The notes under the pieces were generated by a model. That model searched no databases, had not been told where the DNA came from, and saw nothing but the letters and a program-made list of their open reading frames with translations. From Synechococcus sp. UW105 (GTDB taxonomy: Bacteria; Cyanobacteriota; Cyanobacteriia; PCC-6307; Cyanobiaceae), in assembly GCF_900473935.1 (NCBI RefSeq), contig NZ_UCNN01000019.1, forward strand, positions 310,001 to 374,000: a DNA stretch of 64,000 bases, in the 5' to 3' direction. Within the stretch, counting starts at the first letter, position 1. Every line of letters begins with the position of its first letter. A program made the translations under genes and the position numbers. This document shows positions 46,020 to 54,071 of this stretch, one piece after another.

Positions 46020-46142
46020 ATGCCTCTGCTGTTTGCCTCTCAGACGTCTCCTGGCGGCCCAACTGTGATCCTTCCCGCCCTGCTGATTGCCGGCATTCTG
46101 GTGGCCTTGTCGCAGGCCTTCGTGCCGAAAGATGATCAGTAA
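46020..46142 (+). CDS. small single-span membrane protein
   Basis: 40 residues, ATG 46020 to TAA 46140-46142. A polar N-terminus (PLLFASQTSPGG), one hydrophobic span (PTVILPALLIAGILVALSQA) and a charged end (PKDDQ) give the shape of the tiny subunits of photosynthetic complexes, but it matches none I know (PsbM, PetG, PetN, PsaI, Ycf12 excluded by eye). It overlaps the convergent kinase gene by 7 bases. Support is from the frame and composition only. Confidence 0.45.
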   Translation: MPLLFASQTSPGGPTVILPALLIAGILVALSQAFVPKDDQ

Positions 46143-46975
46143 GGTCCGAAGCGTGTAACGCATTCGGCGCCACACCATGCTCCCAGGCGTGCTGCCTCAG
46201 CTGGCGTCCACCCAGCTGCCAGTCCGGCTGTTACGCCTGCGGCAAAACTATCTCCACATCCATACGAGTCAACAGGCTCATGGGTGGGGGTGCATGCTGC
46301 ATAACGACCGCCTGGCTTGAGATCACCCCCTTGCTCTCCTTCGGTCCTGATCGTGAGCTGAGGAGCAGGCTGTAAAGCATCCTCTGGCACTTGTTCGCTC
46401 GGATCGAGTGCGCTGCCGATCAGGGCATCAATTCCAACCCCTGCCTCTTGCAGCACGCCTATCGAGAGGCGGGGCGTTGCGGTGAGCAGGGAACATCGTC
46501 GTGCGCGCTGCAGGCCGGCAGCATCGGTGGCTGAGACAAACACGCCATCACAGCTGGAGAGAAGCTCCCAGGGCAAGTCATCGCTTGCAAGCGGGCTATG
46601 GCGCTCACCAATCACGGTGATTGCTCGATCCCCCCCCCTCTCCACAAGGCTGATGCCGCGTCGGCTTGGTGCATCTCGCCAGGCGACGAGCGGGTCGACG
46701 CCCAGCTCACGCAGACGTTCGATGCTGCGTTCGCCGATTGCATCCCGGCCGAGAGCTGTAAAAAAGTGCACCCGTCGCCCCGTGAGCCGCGCCAGCTGGA
46801 CCGCGACGACTGCTCCGGCTCCCGCAGGTTCCTCCAGAGATCGATGGGCACGGCCCACGCGTCCCGGCCGGGGCAAGGCGTCGACCTGCAGAAAGGTCAC
46901 CCACTCCTGATGGCCGACGACGGCCAGCTTGAGGGGCGGCAGGTTCAGCCCATGATCAGCGTGATTCGCCGCCAT
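46136..46975 (-). CDS. PfkB-family carbohydrate kinase
   Basis: 279 residues. N-terminal LAVVGHQEWVTFLQVDALPR and GAGAVVAVQLARLTG, then the PfkB signature 2 DSYGCGDSFAAGVTAGLA with catalytic Asp; the usual DTxGAGD reads DSYGCGD. Ribokinase-like fold. The substrate (ribose, adenosine, fructose or other) is not readable. Its start codon overlaps the stop of the upstream membrane protein by TGATG, so both are translated together. Confidence 0.8.
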   Translation of the reverse strand: MAANHADHGLNLPPLKLAVVGHQEWVTFLQVDALPRPGRVGRAHRSLEEPAGAGAVVAVQLARLTGRRVHFFTALGRDAIGERSIERLRELGVDPLVAWRDAPSRRGISLVERGGDRAITVIGERHSPLASDDLPWELLSSCDGVFVSATDAAGLQRARRCSLLTATPRLSIGVLQEAGVGIDALIGSALDPSEQVPEDALQPAPQLTIRTEGEQGGDLKPGGRYAACTPTHEPVDSYGCGDSFAAGVTAGLAAGWTPAEAARLGAWCGAECVTRFGPY

Positions 46976-47484
46976 CAGGGAATCGGCAGCATCGATTTGG
47001 CTGCATTCCGCAGCTGCACATTGATCTTTCCGTTCACTTGGTTGACATCGATGCCACCACTCACGTCCACTTGAATGGGTTGATCCTGGCTCGTTCCCAC
47101 GAGAACAGGACCTGCGTCTTCACCCTGCACGCTGACCGGATCTCTGACCGCATCCACCGTGACGTTGCCGGCAATGTCGACATCGCCTTTGACGTCGACC
47201 TGCCCTTGCACCGGCAAGGTGTCGACGGCTTGGATTTGGAGAGCCTCCGCCCCTTGAATGCTCACGGGTTGGCGCAGGGAATCGATCTTGAGATCACCGA
47301 CCAAGCGCACCGGGAAGGGTTGGTCTTGTGACAGAGCAATGGGGATGGGTTCCCGCAAAATTTGAATGGCCGCCACGGCGAGAGCCCAAGCGCTCAGCAC
47401 CAAGGCCAGGGGCCATCGGCAAGCCATGGCCAACGTGAACCAAGAAGCGGTCGGCGCAGTTGAAGTCCCTTTGACCTCGGACAT
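46975..47484 (-). CDS. membrane-anchored protein with repeated V-x-V/D strands
   Basis: 169 residues from the ATG at 47484. One N-terminal span (PLALVLSAWALAVAAIQILR) and a mostly beta extracytoplasmic part in which short strands recur: FPVRLVGDLKID, LPVQGQVDVKGDVDIAGN, DPVSVQGEDAG, PIQVDVSGGIDVNQVNGKIN. This pattern suggests a stacked beta-structure. No family recognised. Coupled to the PfkB kinase downstream. Confidence 0.6.
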   Translation of the reverse strand: MSEVKGTSTAPTASWFTLAMACRWPLALVLSAWALAVAAIQILREPIPIALSQDQPFPVRLVGDLKIDSLRQPVSIQGAEALQIQAVDTLPVQGQVDVKGDVDIAGNVTVDAVRDPVSVQGEDAGPVLVGTSQDQPIQVDVSGGIDVNQVNGKINVQLRNAAKSMLPIP

Positions 47485-47596
47485 GCTTGGTCTCCGCGGC
47501 AAACAACGGTGATGGACCGGTTGTACAGGCTTGTCGCCGTCTCCACCGCATTTATGCGCTGATCGTTGCAGCTCTGCCGAGATTGCAAATCAGCGC

Positions 47597-47866
47597 TTAG
47601 AGCTCGTATTCCTCTTCGAAGTTGGCCAGCAATCCGTTGTAAAGCGCCAAGGTGCCCTCGCTTTCCTCGGTAAAGCCCTCGAGTTTGTAGAGCTCTTCCA
47701 GGTGTTTGGCAGCGAGGTGCACTTGGGCAAATGCTTCGGCGTATTCGTTTTGGATGTCTTCTTCGGTGATGTCGCGGATCATCGCCGAGATGAACTCCAC
47801 CTTCTTTTGTGCAGCGGCAATCTCCGCTTCCATCTCCTTATTAAGCTTGCGCCTCTTTCGGGCCAT
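47597..47866 (-). CDS. small coiled-coil-like protein
   Basis: 89 residues, nearly all helix: NKEMEAEIAAAQKKVEFISA, then IRDITEEDIQNEYAEAFAQV, and a Leu/Glu-rich end (LYNGLLANFEEEYEL). Very acidic C-terminal half and a basic N-terminus (ARKRRKLNKE). No membrane span. No family recognised. Confidence 0.55.
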   Translation of the reverse strand: MARKRRKLNKEMEAEIAAAQKKVEFISAMIRDITEEDIQNEYAEAFAQVHLAAKHLEELYKLEGFTEESEGTLALYNGLLANFEEEYEL

Positions 47867-47932
47867 CCCTGGGTTGTCGCGAAGGGTCAGGCTACGCCCG
47901 ACCCGCCCGACAACAGGGTGCTAGAGGACTGT

Positions 47933-48169
47933 TCAGAAGCAGAAGGGAAGCATCTTTGTGCTGCAGGCTGCATAGCCATCCACCAGAGGTCCAAGGCCGA
48001 TCTGATGGAGTATCCCCTGGCCGGTAAGCCCTTCCACGATCACTCCGATCACGAAGCCGAGCATGGCGGCACGGCCGTTAAAGAGCTCGACCTTGCGCAG
48101 CTGGTCGGTATGAATGGATCGGGCTGCACTGTCTTGGAACCATTTCTCTGTGGCTTGCTGGTTGGCCAT
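47933..48169 (-). CDS. hli: high-light-inducible protein (Hli)
   Basis: 78 residues. KVELFNGRAAMLGFVIGVIV followed by EGLTGQGILHQIGLG is the single chlorophyll-binding helix of the Hli/Scp family (ExxNGRxAMxGF). Hli proteins bind chlorophyll and carotenoid and protect photosystem II in thylakoids during light stress or D1 turnover. A short C-terminal tail (ACSTKMLPFCF) with two Cys is extra. Confidence 0.93.
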   Translation of the reverse strand: MANQQATEKWFQDSAARSIHTDQLRKVELFNGRAAMLGFVIGVIVEGLTGQGILHQIGLGPLVDGYAACSTKMLPFCF

Positions 48170-48212
48170 GTTGAGATGTCGAATTATTTACAAATGTAAC
48201 AGACCTTTGCGG

Positions 48213-48253
48213 GATCAGTCCCTTCTCCTAGGCCTTTTTGTAAGGGACTGGTC
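48213..48253. repeat. 12-bp inverted repeat between hli and nth
   Basis: GATCAGTCCCTT (48213-48224) pairs with AAGGGACTGGTC (48242-48253) with one G-T across a 17-base loop. It overlaps the end of nth (stop at 48228) and lies 44 bases upstream of the hli start, so it could end the nth message or form a leader structure for hli. Confidence 0.5.
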
Positions 48254-48881
48254 TTCTTCTGTTTGGGTAAAGCTCTCGGCAGAGCGGGCAGGTGGTGCCG
48301 TTGCAGCCACGCGCTGTGCAGTGTTCTCGTCCGTAGAAAATGATCTGCAGATGCAGTCGGTTCCAGGCGTCTTCTGGAAACAGCCTCTTCAGGTCTTGCT
48401 CGGTGCGCTGAACGCTGTCGCCTGAGCTGAGCCCCCAGCGTTGGGCCAGACGATGAATGTGCGTGTCAACGGGGAAGGCGGGAACCCCGAAGGCCTGGGC
48501 CATCACCACGCTGGCCGTTTTGTGGCCAACCCCGGGGAGTGCCTCGAGTTGCTCAAAGCTTGCGGGCACTTCGCTGTTGTGGGCGACCACAAGGATCTGG
48601 GCCAGCTTTTTGACGTTTCGTGCTTTTGTTTTGGCTAGGCCCAGCTGACGGATGTGGTGGCGGATCGTGTCTTCCTCGAGGCCGGCCATGGCCTGCGGGG
48701 TGGGTCCAGCAGCGAAGAGCGCGGGTGTGACTTCGTTCACTTTTTTGTCAGTGCACTGGGCGCTGAGCAGAACGGCGATCAGCAGCGTGAAAGGGTCGCT
48801 GTGGTCAAGGGGGATCGGTGGTTCTGGGTAGGCCTCGTTCAGCCGTTGGAGGACGTGGTTGGCCCGCTCTCGTTGTCTCAA
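48228..48881 (-). CDS. nth: endonuclease III
   Basis: 217 residues from a TTG at 48881, close to the usual 211-225; a TTG at 48947 would add 22 residues unlike the family. The HhH-GPD core has LEALPGVGHKTASVVMAQAF with catalytic Lys and FPVDTHIHRLAQRWG with catalytic Asp. It removes oxidised pyrimidines and nicks DNA. The iron-sulfur loop reads CTARGCNGTTCPLC, i.e. Cys-x4-Cys-x4-Cys-x2-Cys, different from the standard Cys-x6-Cys-x2-Cys-x5-Cys. Confidence 0.9.
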   Translation of the reverse strand: MRQRERANHVLQRLNEAYPEPPIPLDHSDPFTLLIAVLLSAQCTDKKVNEVTPALFAAGPTPQAMAGLEEDTIRHHIRQLGLAKTKARNVKKLAQILVVAHNSEVPASFEQLEALPGVGHKTASVVMAQAFGVPAFPVDTHIHRLAQRWGLSSGDSVQRTEQDLKRLFPEDAWNRLHLQIIFYGREHCTARGCNGTTCPLCRELYPNRRRPVPYKKA

Positions 48882-49039
48882 GGGTTGCGCGCCACGACAG
48901 GGGCGGACCCTAGGGCCACAGGCCGCTTGCGAGGCTTTGTGTAGCAATCGCTACCATTTTTAACTTCCATTAAGGCTTGTCGCTCTGTTTTGCGTGCTGC
49001 TGTTGCGGCGATCCAGAGTGTTGTTGCCGAGGAAGACGT

Positions 49040-49228
49040 ATGACCAACGCAGGTAATCCCCGTCGAGGAACCAGCCTGAAGTGGGAATCCAATGGTGAGC
49101 TGGCAGGCTCTGATCTTCGCCACATCCTTCAGCGGCTCCAGGATGCTGACCCAAAGGCACAGGGCCTCAACAGCTGCGAGTTCGGCTGTGAGCTATCCAG
49201 CCACAGCTCCCAGCAGCCGCCTGCCTGA
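49040..49228 (+). CDS. small hypothetical protein
   Basis: 62 residues from the ATG at 49040: TSLKWESNGELAGSDLRHIL, then QRLQDADPKAQGLNSCEFGC. Soluble. It opens a run of four small plus-strand genes up to 50307. No family recognised; a frame this short could be fortuitous. Confidence 0.4.
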   Translation: MTNAGNPRRGTSLKWESNGELAGSDLRHILQRLQDADPKAQGLNSCEFGCELSSHSSQQPPA

Positions 49229-49261
49229 GGCGTTCGTCAGACTGTTCTCTCGGATCGGTAT

Positions 49262-49480
49262 ATGGCCTCTCAACGCAGATCCAGTCAGCGGGATGATTCC
49301 AGCGACGCCTTCGCCCGGATCCTGAAGCGGGAGGAGAAGGACCTTGAACAGTCCAAGGCGAAGCCTCCCTCGTCCCCTTCAGGGGGCTGCGACTCTGCTC
49401 CTGTGGCGGATGATCCGATCGACCCGATCAGTGACCTTTACCGGCAGCACAGCCATCAGCAATCGATGGAAGGGGGCTGA
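49262..49480 (+). CDS. small disordered hypothetical protein
   Basis: 72 residues, ATG at 49262. Very polar and Ser/Pro/Asp-rich (QRRSSQRDDSSDAFARILKR; PPSSPSGGCDSAPVADDPID), probably disordered. No family recognised. Same strand and close to the neighbouring small genes. Confidence 0.45.
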   Translation: MASQRRSSQRDDSSDAFARILKREEKDLEQSKAKPPSSPSGGCDSAPVADDPIDPISDLYRQHSHQQSMEGG

Positions 49481-49567
49481 GCCGCCTCTTCACAGCAGCA
49501 TCGCCAAAGCAGTCTCTTCACAGCAGCCTCGAGAACGGTTGCCTCTAACCTCACCATCCCTGCAGTG

Positions 49568-49786
49568 ATGACAATGAGTCCCGTTGTGAGAGGTGTGATC
49601 TACGTCTCCGTGTGGGTGGTCCTGTGGGGAACCGTCGCCTCCTTGATCGATTCGCTCCTGCTCGCTGGCGAGGTGTACAGCACTGGTTCCTTCGCCCAGG
49701 CGACCACCTTCATCGCTTATGGCGCAGCAAGTGTCGTCATGGCTGTTCGGTTCTCAGGGCGTTTTCTCTCCCAGGAGGAACCGTGA
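49568..49786 (+). CDS. small two-span membrane protein
   Basis: 72 residues from the ATG at 49568 (second ATG 49574). Two hydrophobic spans (GVIYVSVWVVLWGTVASLID; TTFIAYGAASVVMAVRFSG). The end carries AGGAGG, a strong ribosome site for the next gene, and the stop overlaps that gene's GTG (GTGA), so the pair is translationally coupled. Function unknown. Confidence 0.55.
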   Translation: MTMSPVVRGVIYVSVWVVLWGTVASLIDSLLLAGEVYSTGSFAQATTFIAYGAASVVMAVRFSGRFLSQEEP

Positions 49787-50307
49787 TCCCGGTTGCGCTG
49801 CTGCTGTTGGCTCAGGCTCAGGTTCAGAACTCTCTACCGCCGGTTTACCTGTTGCGTTGCACGATCGATCCAGAGCGGGTCACATCCAATGGAAAGCCGG
49901 TGGCGCCAACCTCCATCAAGTCGGAGAAGGCTGCGTTCACGCTCACCATGGCTGAGGGCGGTGTTCCCATCGCGATCACGCCGCGAAATCTGGCTGAGGA
50001 GCGCAGTGATTTGCGTCATCTAACCGATGGCACTCCGCGCTTGGAGGGGGGGCAGGTGCTGATGGATTTTGCCTATGAGCATCCCTTGATCGTGTTGCCT
50101 CCCAGCGAACCAGAAGCACCTGTTCAAAGCATGGGACGACTGCGCACGGCAGGACTACTGCGCCTGAATCCCCGGCGTCTTTCCTTCTCCTTTGAGCAGA
50201 CCATGGCTGTTCAAATGGATTTCAAGATCCCAGAGACCTCAAGGCAGGATCTCAAAATCGAAGCGAAAGGGACCTGCGTGGAACGAGCGATACCTGCTCA
50301 GGGTTAA
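49783..50307 (+). CDS. exported protein of unknown function
   Basis: 174 residues from a GTG at 49783; the start is supported by AGGAGG six bases upstream and the overlap with the preceding stop. A short signal peptide (IPVALLLLAQAQ) leads into a beta-rich mature part (YLLRCTIDPERVTSNGKPVA; GGVPIAITPRNLAEERSDLR). No family recognised. The last four bases overlap the convergent rhomboid gene. Confidence 0.6.
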   Translation: MIPVALLLLAQAQVQNSLPPVYLLRCTIDPERVTSNGKPVAPTSIKSEKAAFTLTMAEGGVPIAITPRNLAEERSDLRHLTDGTPRLEGGQVLMDFAYEHPLIVLPPSEPEAPVQSMGRLRTAGLLRLNPRRLSFSFEQTMAVQMDFKIPETSRQDLKIEAKGTCVERAIPAQG

Positions 50308-50915
50308 TCCTTCGGACGGGCCGTGATCACAGCGGCCAGCACGCCTCCGATGAATCCTCCGGCATGGCCGATCCAGCTCACACCAGGGGGAGAGGCCCAG
50401 GGCAGCAGTCCGATCAGAGCAGAGCCATAGAGGCTCAAGGCCAGCACGCTCAGCCCCAATGTGATCAAACGCTTCTCGATCAATCCCAGCAGAAGCAGGT
50501 AGCCCAGCAGTCCATAGACGATGCCTGAGAGGCCGTGACTTCCCGCTGGCCATAACAGCCAGATCGGGATTTCGACGCTGATCACGCCAATCCAAACGGC
50601 CAGATAAGAGCGCATCCCTTGGCTGATGACGAGATAGCTGAGGGGGAGAAAGACCAGCGTGTTGGTGAGTAGATGGCCGAAGCCGCTGTGGCTGAAAGGG
50701 GCTGTGAATACAGACCACCAGGGGGTGCCAGGACCGAGGGGAAGGTTCCATTGGCCCCCAAATAAAACGGTGTCAAGCAGTTCTTGGAGCCATGCGATCC
50801 CCACAAGCACAAGGGGAAGCAGCAGCGACCAGGAGATGGCTGGCTGAGGCCTGGGGGCGGGGGTGGTCAGGGATTCAGTGCGACTTCCTTCCACCCATTT
50901 TCGGCGCTCCAGCAT
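50304..50915 (-). CDS. rhomboid-family intramembrane serine protease
   Basis: 203 residues with about six spans. SHSGFGHLLTNTLVFLPLSY is the H..fGHL..N motif, SHGLSGIVYGLLGYLLLLG has the catalytic Ser (GLSG, near residue 130), and WIGHAGGFIGG has the His (near 184). These are the Ser-His dyad of rhomboids, which cut membrane proteins inside the bilayer. The ATG at 50915 makes a 49-base overlap with the preceding flavin-binding gene; an alternative GTG lies at 50894. Confidence 0.85.
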   Translation of the reverse strand: MLERRKWVEGSRTESLTTPAPRPQPAISWSLLLPLVLVGIAWLQELLDTVLFGGQWNLPLGPGTPWWSVFTAPFSHSGFGHLLTNTLVFLPLSYLVISQGMRSYLAVWIGVISVEIPIWLLWPAGSHGLSGIVYGLLGYLLLLGLIEKRLITLGLSVLALSLYGSALIGLLPWASPPGVSWIGHAGGFIGGVLAAVITARPKD

Positions 50916-51442
50916 CGGCGACGGTGAGGCGACTGAGTCAGCTCAAGAAGATCCACATGGGTGATCTCCAGACGCAGCAGCGCAAAGCTGTCGGGCATCG
51001 TTGTGCCGTTTGGAATCGCAGTAGGCCAGTCGCCTGCGCTGTCTAGCTCCTGGCCGGGCGGTGGCCATCCCCACAACGCGCGTGCCTCGGGTTGCAGCCC
51101 TAGCCAGTGGTGGCGTTGCCTTTGCATCCGTTCATCCCGATCCAGGTGGTGTTGATGTCCGCGCAGGCGGAATTGGCTTTGGGCTTTGGGCAGCAGCCAG
51201 CACAGTTCAAAGCGAGGATCGCGCTGCAGTTCCTGTTGCTTGGCGCTCCGCCCATCCGTGAGCAGTTCAAGGCTGTTGTGATTCCACCATCCTCGGAACA
51301 CCAGGGTTCGAACCCTTGGACTCCCATCCGGGCCAATCGATGCCAGTTGTAGCCATCGCCCCATCGGAGAATGCCCTTCCTTCAGGCGGGCATGTTTCAA
51401 CAACGGTCGCCAGGGAGGGAGGCCCTGATCCGCTGGGCTCAC
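50867..51442 (-). CDS. FMN-binding pyridoxamine-phosphate-oxidase-like protein (Alr4036 type)
   Basis: 191 residues from a GTG at 51442. LASIGPDGSPRVRTLVFRGW, LTDGRSAKQQELQRDPRFEL and CWLLPKAQSQFRLRGHQHHL are the split-barrel flavin-binding strands of the PNPOx-like family; the C-terminal W/R-rich part resembles cyanobacterial Alr4036-type proteins. The substrate is unknown, possibly a vitamin B6-like or other flavin reaction. Coupled upstream to the SIMPL gene by a four-base overlap. Confidence 0.75.
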   Translation of the reverse strand: MSPADQGLPPWRPLLKHARLKEGHSPMGRWLQLASIGPDGSPRVRTLVFRGWWNHNSLELLTDGRSAKQQELQRDPRFELCWLLPKAQSQFRLRGHQHHLDRDERMQRQRHHWLGLQPEARALWGWPPPGQELDSAGDWPTAIPNGTTMPDSFALLRLEITHVDLLELTQSPHRRRCWSAENGWKEVALNP

Positions 51443-52218
51443 TGGACCCGGAAGGTCACACCCATCACGGCGGTGATGTCTTTCCAGATCGTGCTGGTGT
51501 CGTAGGAGCCGTAACTGCTCATGCTTGTGGAGTTGGGCACCGTGATCTGGAAGGTTCCTGTGTCGGCCTTGGTGATCGCGCCGATCCCCGAGCCAGCCTG
51601 CTGGGCAATGGCTTCTGCTCTGCGTTTGGCGTCAGCTGTGGCTTTGGCCAGCATGTCGACCCGTTTCTCCGAGAGGCGGGTGAAGGTGTAGGCCGGCTGG
51701 CGGATGCTGATGGGAACGCCTTGGCCCACCAGGTCGCCGATCCGGCGCGAGACACCACTAATCAGACCGACATCGCTGCTGCCGATCAGGATCGGCTGCC
51801 GGGTGGTCCATCGGGTGGTGATCAGGGCGCCGGTGACGCGGTTGCGCACGTCTTGACTGCTCGACTGAATCACTCCAAGTTGGATGGAGCTTTTCGGTAC
51901 GTTCTGCTCCTTGAGGAAAGCCACGGCCCGCTCCACCTGGGGCTCGAGGGCCTGATAGGCCTCTTGTTGGCTGGAGCCGTTGCCCCGCACTTCCACCGTC
52001 CAGTCCACATAGTCACTCTTGATGCGCTCGGTGCTGGCCCCGGTCACCGTGATCGTGTCAGCGGATGTGCGGATCCCACGCACGGCGACGGATCCCGCGG
52101 TCACAAGTCCGGCGCTAAGAACCAGCATCGGCAACACCAGGGGAGGTGTTCGGCGCAGCATGGCAACGATGCGTTGGCCTGCAGTTGCTGATGCCGGCAT
52201 GGAGCTTGCCTCGATCAT
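51439..52218 (-). CDS. SIMPL-domain (DUF541) exported protein
   Basis: 259 residues. N-terminal span (TPPLVLPMLVLSAGLVTAGS) followed by TITVTGASTERIKSDYVDWT, YQALEPQVERAVAFLKEQNV, and a long helix (RVDMLAKATADAKRRAEAIA), the standard order of the SIMPL/DUF541 family (YggE-like). These are periplasmic proteins of uncertain role, linked to oxidative stress in E. coli. Start ATG at 52218. Confidence 0.85.
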   Translation of the reverse strand: MIEASSMPASATAGQRIVAMLRRTPPLVLPMLVLSAGLVTAGSVAVRGIRTSADTITVTGASTERIKSDYVDWTVEVRGNGSSQQEAYQALEPQVERAVAFLKEQNVPKSSIQLGVIQSSSQDVRNRVTGALITTRWTTRQPILIGSSDVGLISGVSRRIGDLVGQGVPISIRQPAYTFTRLSEKRVDMLAKATADAKRRAEAIAQQAGSGIGAITKADTGTFQITVPNSTSMSSYGSYDTSTIWKDITAVMGVTFRVQ

Positions 52219-52275
52219 GGTGCCTGCAGCCTATAAGTGAAACAGGATCACGTCTTTGGTGATCGGGGTTGACCT

Positions 52276-52530
52276 ATGACCAGGTGCGACTGCGATTTGG
52301 CTTTGATCGGAGAAAGGCTCGCAGGCACCTCTGTGCTCGCCTCCCATCCCCTGCCAGCGGCATGGCAGGGGTGTGAATGGTTTCCGCTTGGCTTCTGCGG
52401 TAACTCGATCAAGGCTCCGGGTGTTGCCACGGCGCTTCCCTTGGCCCCATCGCCCATGGGAAGCGCCGTGGATCTGGTCTCTTGTCTGCTTGCTCAATCA
52501 AGCCTTTGCTGCGATGGAGGTCGGCGATGA
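52276..52530 (+). CDS. possible small protein upstream of the CrtISO-like gene
   Basis: 84 residues, ATG 52276. Its stop TGA overlaps the ATG of the next gene (ATGA, 52527-52530) and a GGAGG lies just ahead, the layout of translational coupling. Composition (many Cys, Pro, Ser: RCDCDLALIGERLAGTSVLA) is not typical, so it may be a leader or chance frame. No family recognised. Confidence 0.35.
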   Translation: MTRCDCDLALIGERLAGTSVLASHPLPAAWQGCEWFPLGFCGNSIKAPGVATALPLAPSPMGSAVDLVSCLLAQSSLCCDGGRR

Positions 52531-54062
52531 CGCAAGAACGCACTGAGGTGATTGTGATTGGCAGCGGCATCGGCGGGCTGTGCTGTGCGGCCCTATTGGC
52601 GAGGGCCGGTCATGAGGTACTGGTGCTGGAAGATCATGCAACTCCCGGTGGTGCAGCCCATGGTTTCAATCGTGCCGGTTATCACTTCGAATCGGGCCCA
52701 TCGTTATGGAGCGGTCTCAGTTGCTGGCCCAGCACCAATCCCCTGGCCCAGATTCTGCGGGCCCTTGATCAACCCCTTGATCTGATCACCTATCGCGATT
52801 GGGACGTGCTGTGTCCCGAAGGAGATCTGCGCATCGGTGTCGGCAGCAGCGGCTTCGAGCAGGTGGTGAAGAGTCTGCGTGGTGCTCCGGTGCAAGCAGA
52901 GTGGCGAAACTTTGCCAAGGCCTTGCAACCGGTGGCTGCCGCCGCCGAGGCCCTTCCCTTGCTGGCCCTTCCCCCCGGGGCTGATGCCATGGGAGCGTTG
53001 TTGCGGCGTGGTGGGCGCCTGCTTCCCCATCTACCGGCTCTGCGTCATCTGAACGGGGCGTTTGGTCCGCTGGTGGATCGCCATCTCCAGGATCCGTTCC
53101 TACGCCATTGGGTGGATCTTCTTTGCTTCTTGATCAGTGGCATGCCGATGGGGCAAACAAATGCCGCAGCCATGGCCAGCTTGTTCGCTCAGTGGTTTGA
53201 GCCGCAGGCTTGTCTGGATTACCCCAAGGGCGGTAGTGCCGCTGTCGTTCATGCACTGGTGGAGGGTCTGGTGCGGCACGGCGGTACGTTGCGCTGCCAG
53301 ACCAGAGTGCGGCAGCTTTGTCTCGACGGCGACCGCGTCTGCGGCGTTCAACTCAGCAATGGCGATCGAATTGGTGCCGATGCTGTTGTGAGCAATGTCG
53401 ATGCCTGGGGAACGGTGCAAATGTTGCCGGATGGGGCCGCCCGGCGCTGGCGCAAGCAGCTTGAGATGACCCCGGCTTGTGGTTCTTTCCTCCATCTTCA
53501 TCTCGGCTTTGACGCCAGCGGCCTCGACCCCCTTCCCCTGCATCAGGTGTGGGTGGGCGATTGGAATCGACCGATTGATGCCGAGCAGAACACGGCCGTG
53601 TTCTCGATCCCCTCCGTGCTCGATCCGGCGATGGCACCTGACGGCCACCATGTCCTGCACGCCTACACCCCGGCGAGTGAGCCATGGCATCGCTGGGCCG
53701 AGTTGGAACGGGGGTCCGCTGCTTACAGAGCGCTTAAGCAGGAGCGTTGTCAGTTGTTTTGGTCAGTGTTGGAGCAGCGGATCCCCGATTTGCGCGATCG
53801 CTGCCATGTGGTGATGGAGGGCACACCGCTGACCCATCGTCATTATCTCAACGTGCATCAGGGGAGCTACGGACCTGCACTCTCTGCCGCGAAAGGGTTA
53901 TTCCCAGGCGTCAACACTCCCCTCAAGCAATTGTGGCGTTGCGGTGCCAGTACGTTCCCGGGGATCGGCATCCCGCCTGTGGCAGCCAGTGGTGCGATGG
54001 CGGCCCATGCGATCGCTGGGCCGCGTGTCCAGCAGCAATTGCTAGACACGCTCGGGCTTTAA
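52527..54062 (+). CDS. FAD-dependent oxidoreductase of the CrtISO/phytoene desaturase type
   Basis: 511 residues. EVIVIGSGIGGLCCAALLAR is the FAD Rossmann motif, followed by EDHATPGGAAHGF and the C-terminal FAD/carotenoid-site GASTFPGIGIPPVAASGAMA. It resembles carotenoid isomerases (CrtISO/CrtH) and related desaturase-like proteins; cyanobacteria have several paralogs with different roles, so the reaction on carotenoid or another substrate is not settled. It begins 66 bases from the divergent-end region of the SIMPL gene. Confidence 0.8.
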   Translation: MTQERTEVIVIGSGIGGLCCAALLARAGHEVLVLEDHATPGGAAHGFNRAGYHFESGPSLWSGLSCWPSTNPLAQILRALDQPLDLITYRDWDVLCPEGDLRIGVGSSGFEQVVKSLRGAPVQAEWRNFAKALQPVAAAAEALPLLALPPGADAMGALLRRGGRLLPHLPALRHLNGAFGPLVDRHLQDPFLRHWVDLLCFLISGMPMGQTNAAAMASLFAQWFEPQACLDYPKGGSAAVVHALVEGLVRHGGTLRCQTRVRQLCLDGDRVCGVQLSNGDRIGADAVVSNVDAWGTVQMLPDGAARRWRKQLEMTPACGSFLHLHLGFDASGLDPLPLHQVWVGDWNRPIDAEQNTAVFSIPSVLDPAMAPDGHHVLHAYTPASEPWHRWAELERGSAAYRALKQERCQLFWSVLEQRIPDLRDRCHVVMEGTPLTHRHYLNVHQGSYGPALSAAKGLFPGVNTPLKQLWRCGASTFPGIGIPPVAASGAMAAHAIAGPRVQQQLLDTLGL

Positions 54063-54071
54063 TCCGACGGC

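Noticed and set aside
51300-51340. tRNA T-arm-like sequence (AGGGTTCGAACCCT)
   Set aside because: No acceptor, D or anticodon arm fits around it and it lies inside the well-supported flavin-binding protein gene, where it encodes the conserved GSPRVRTLVF strand.
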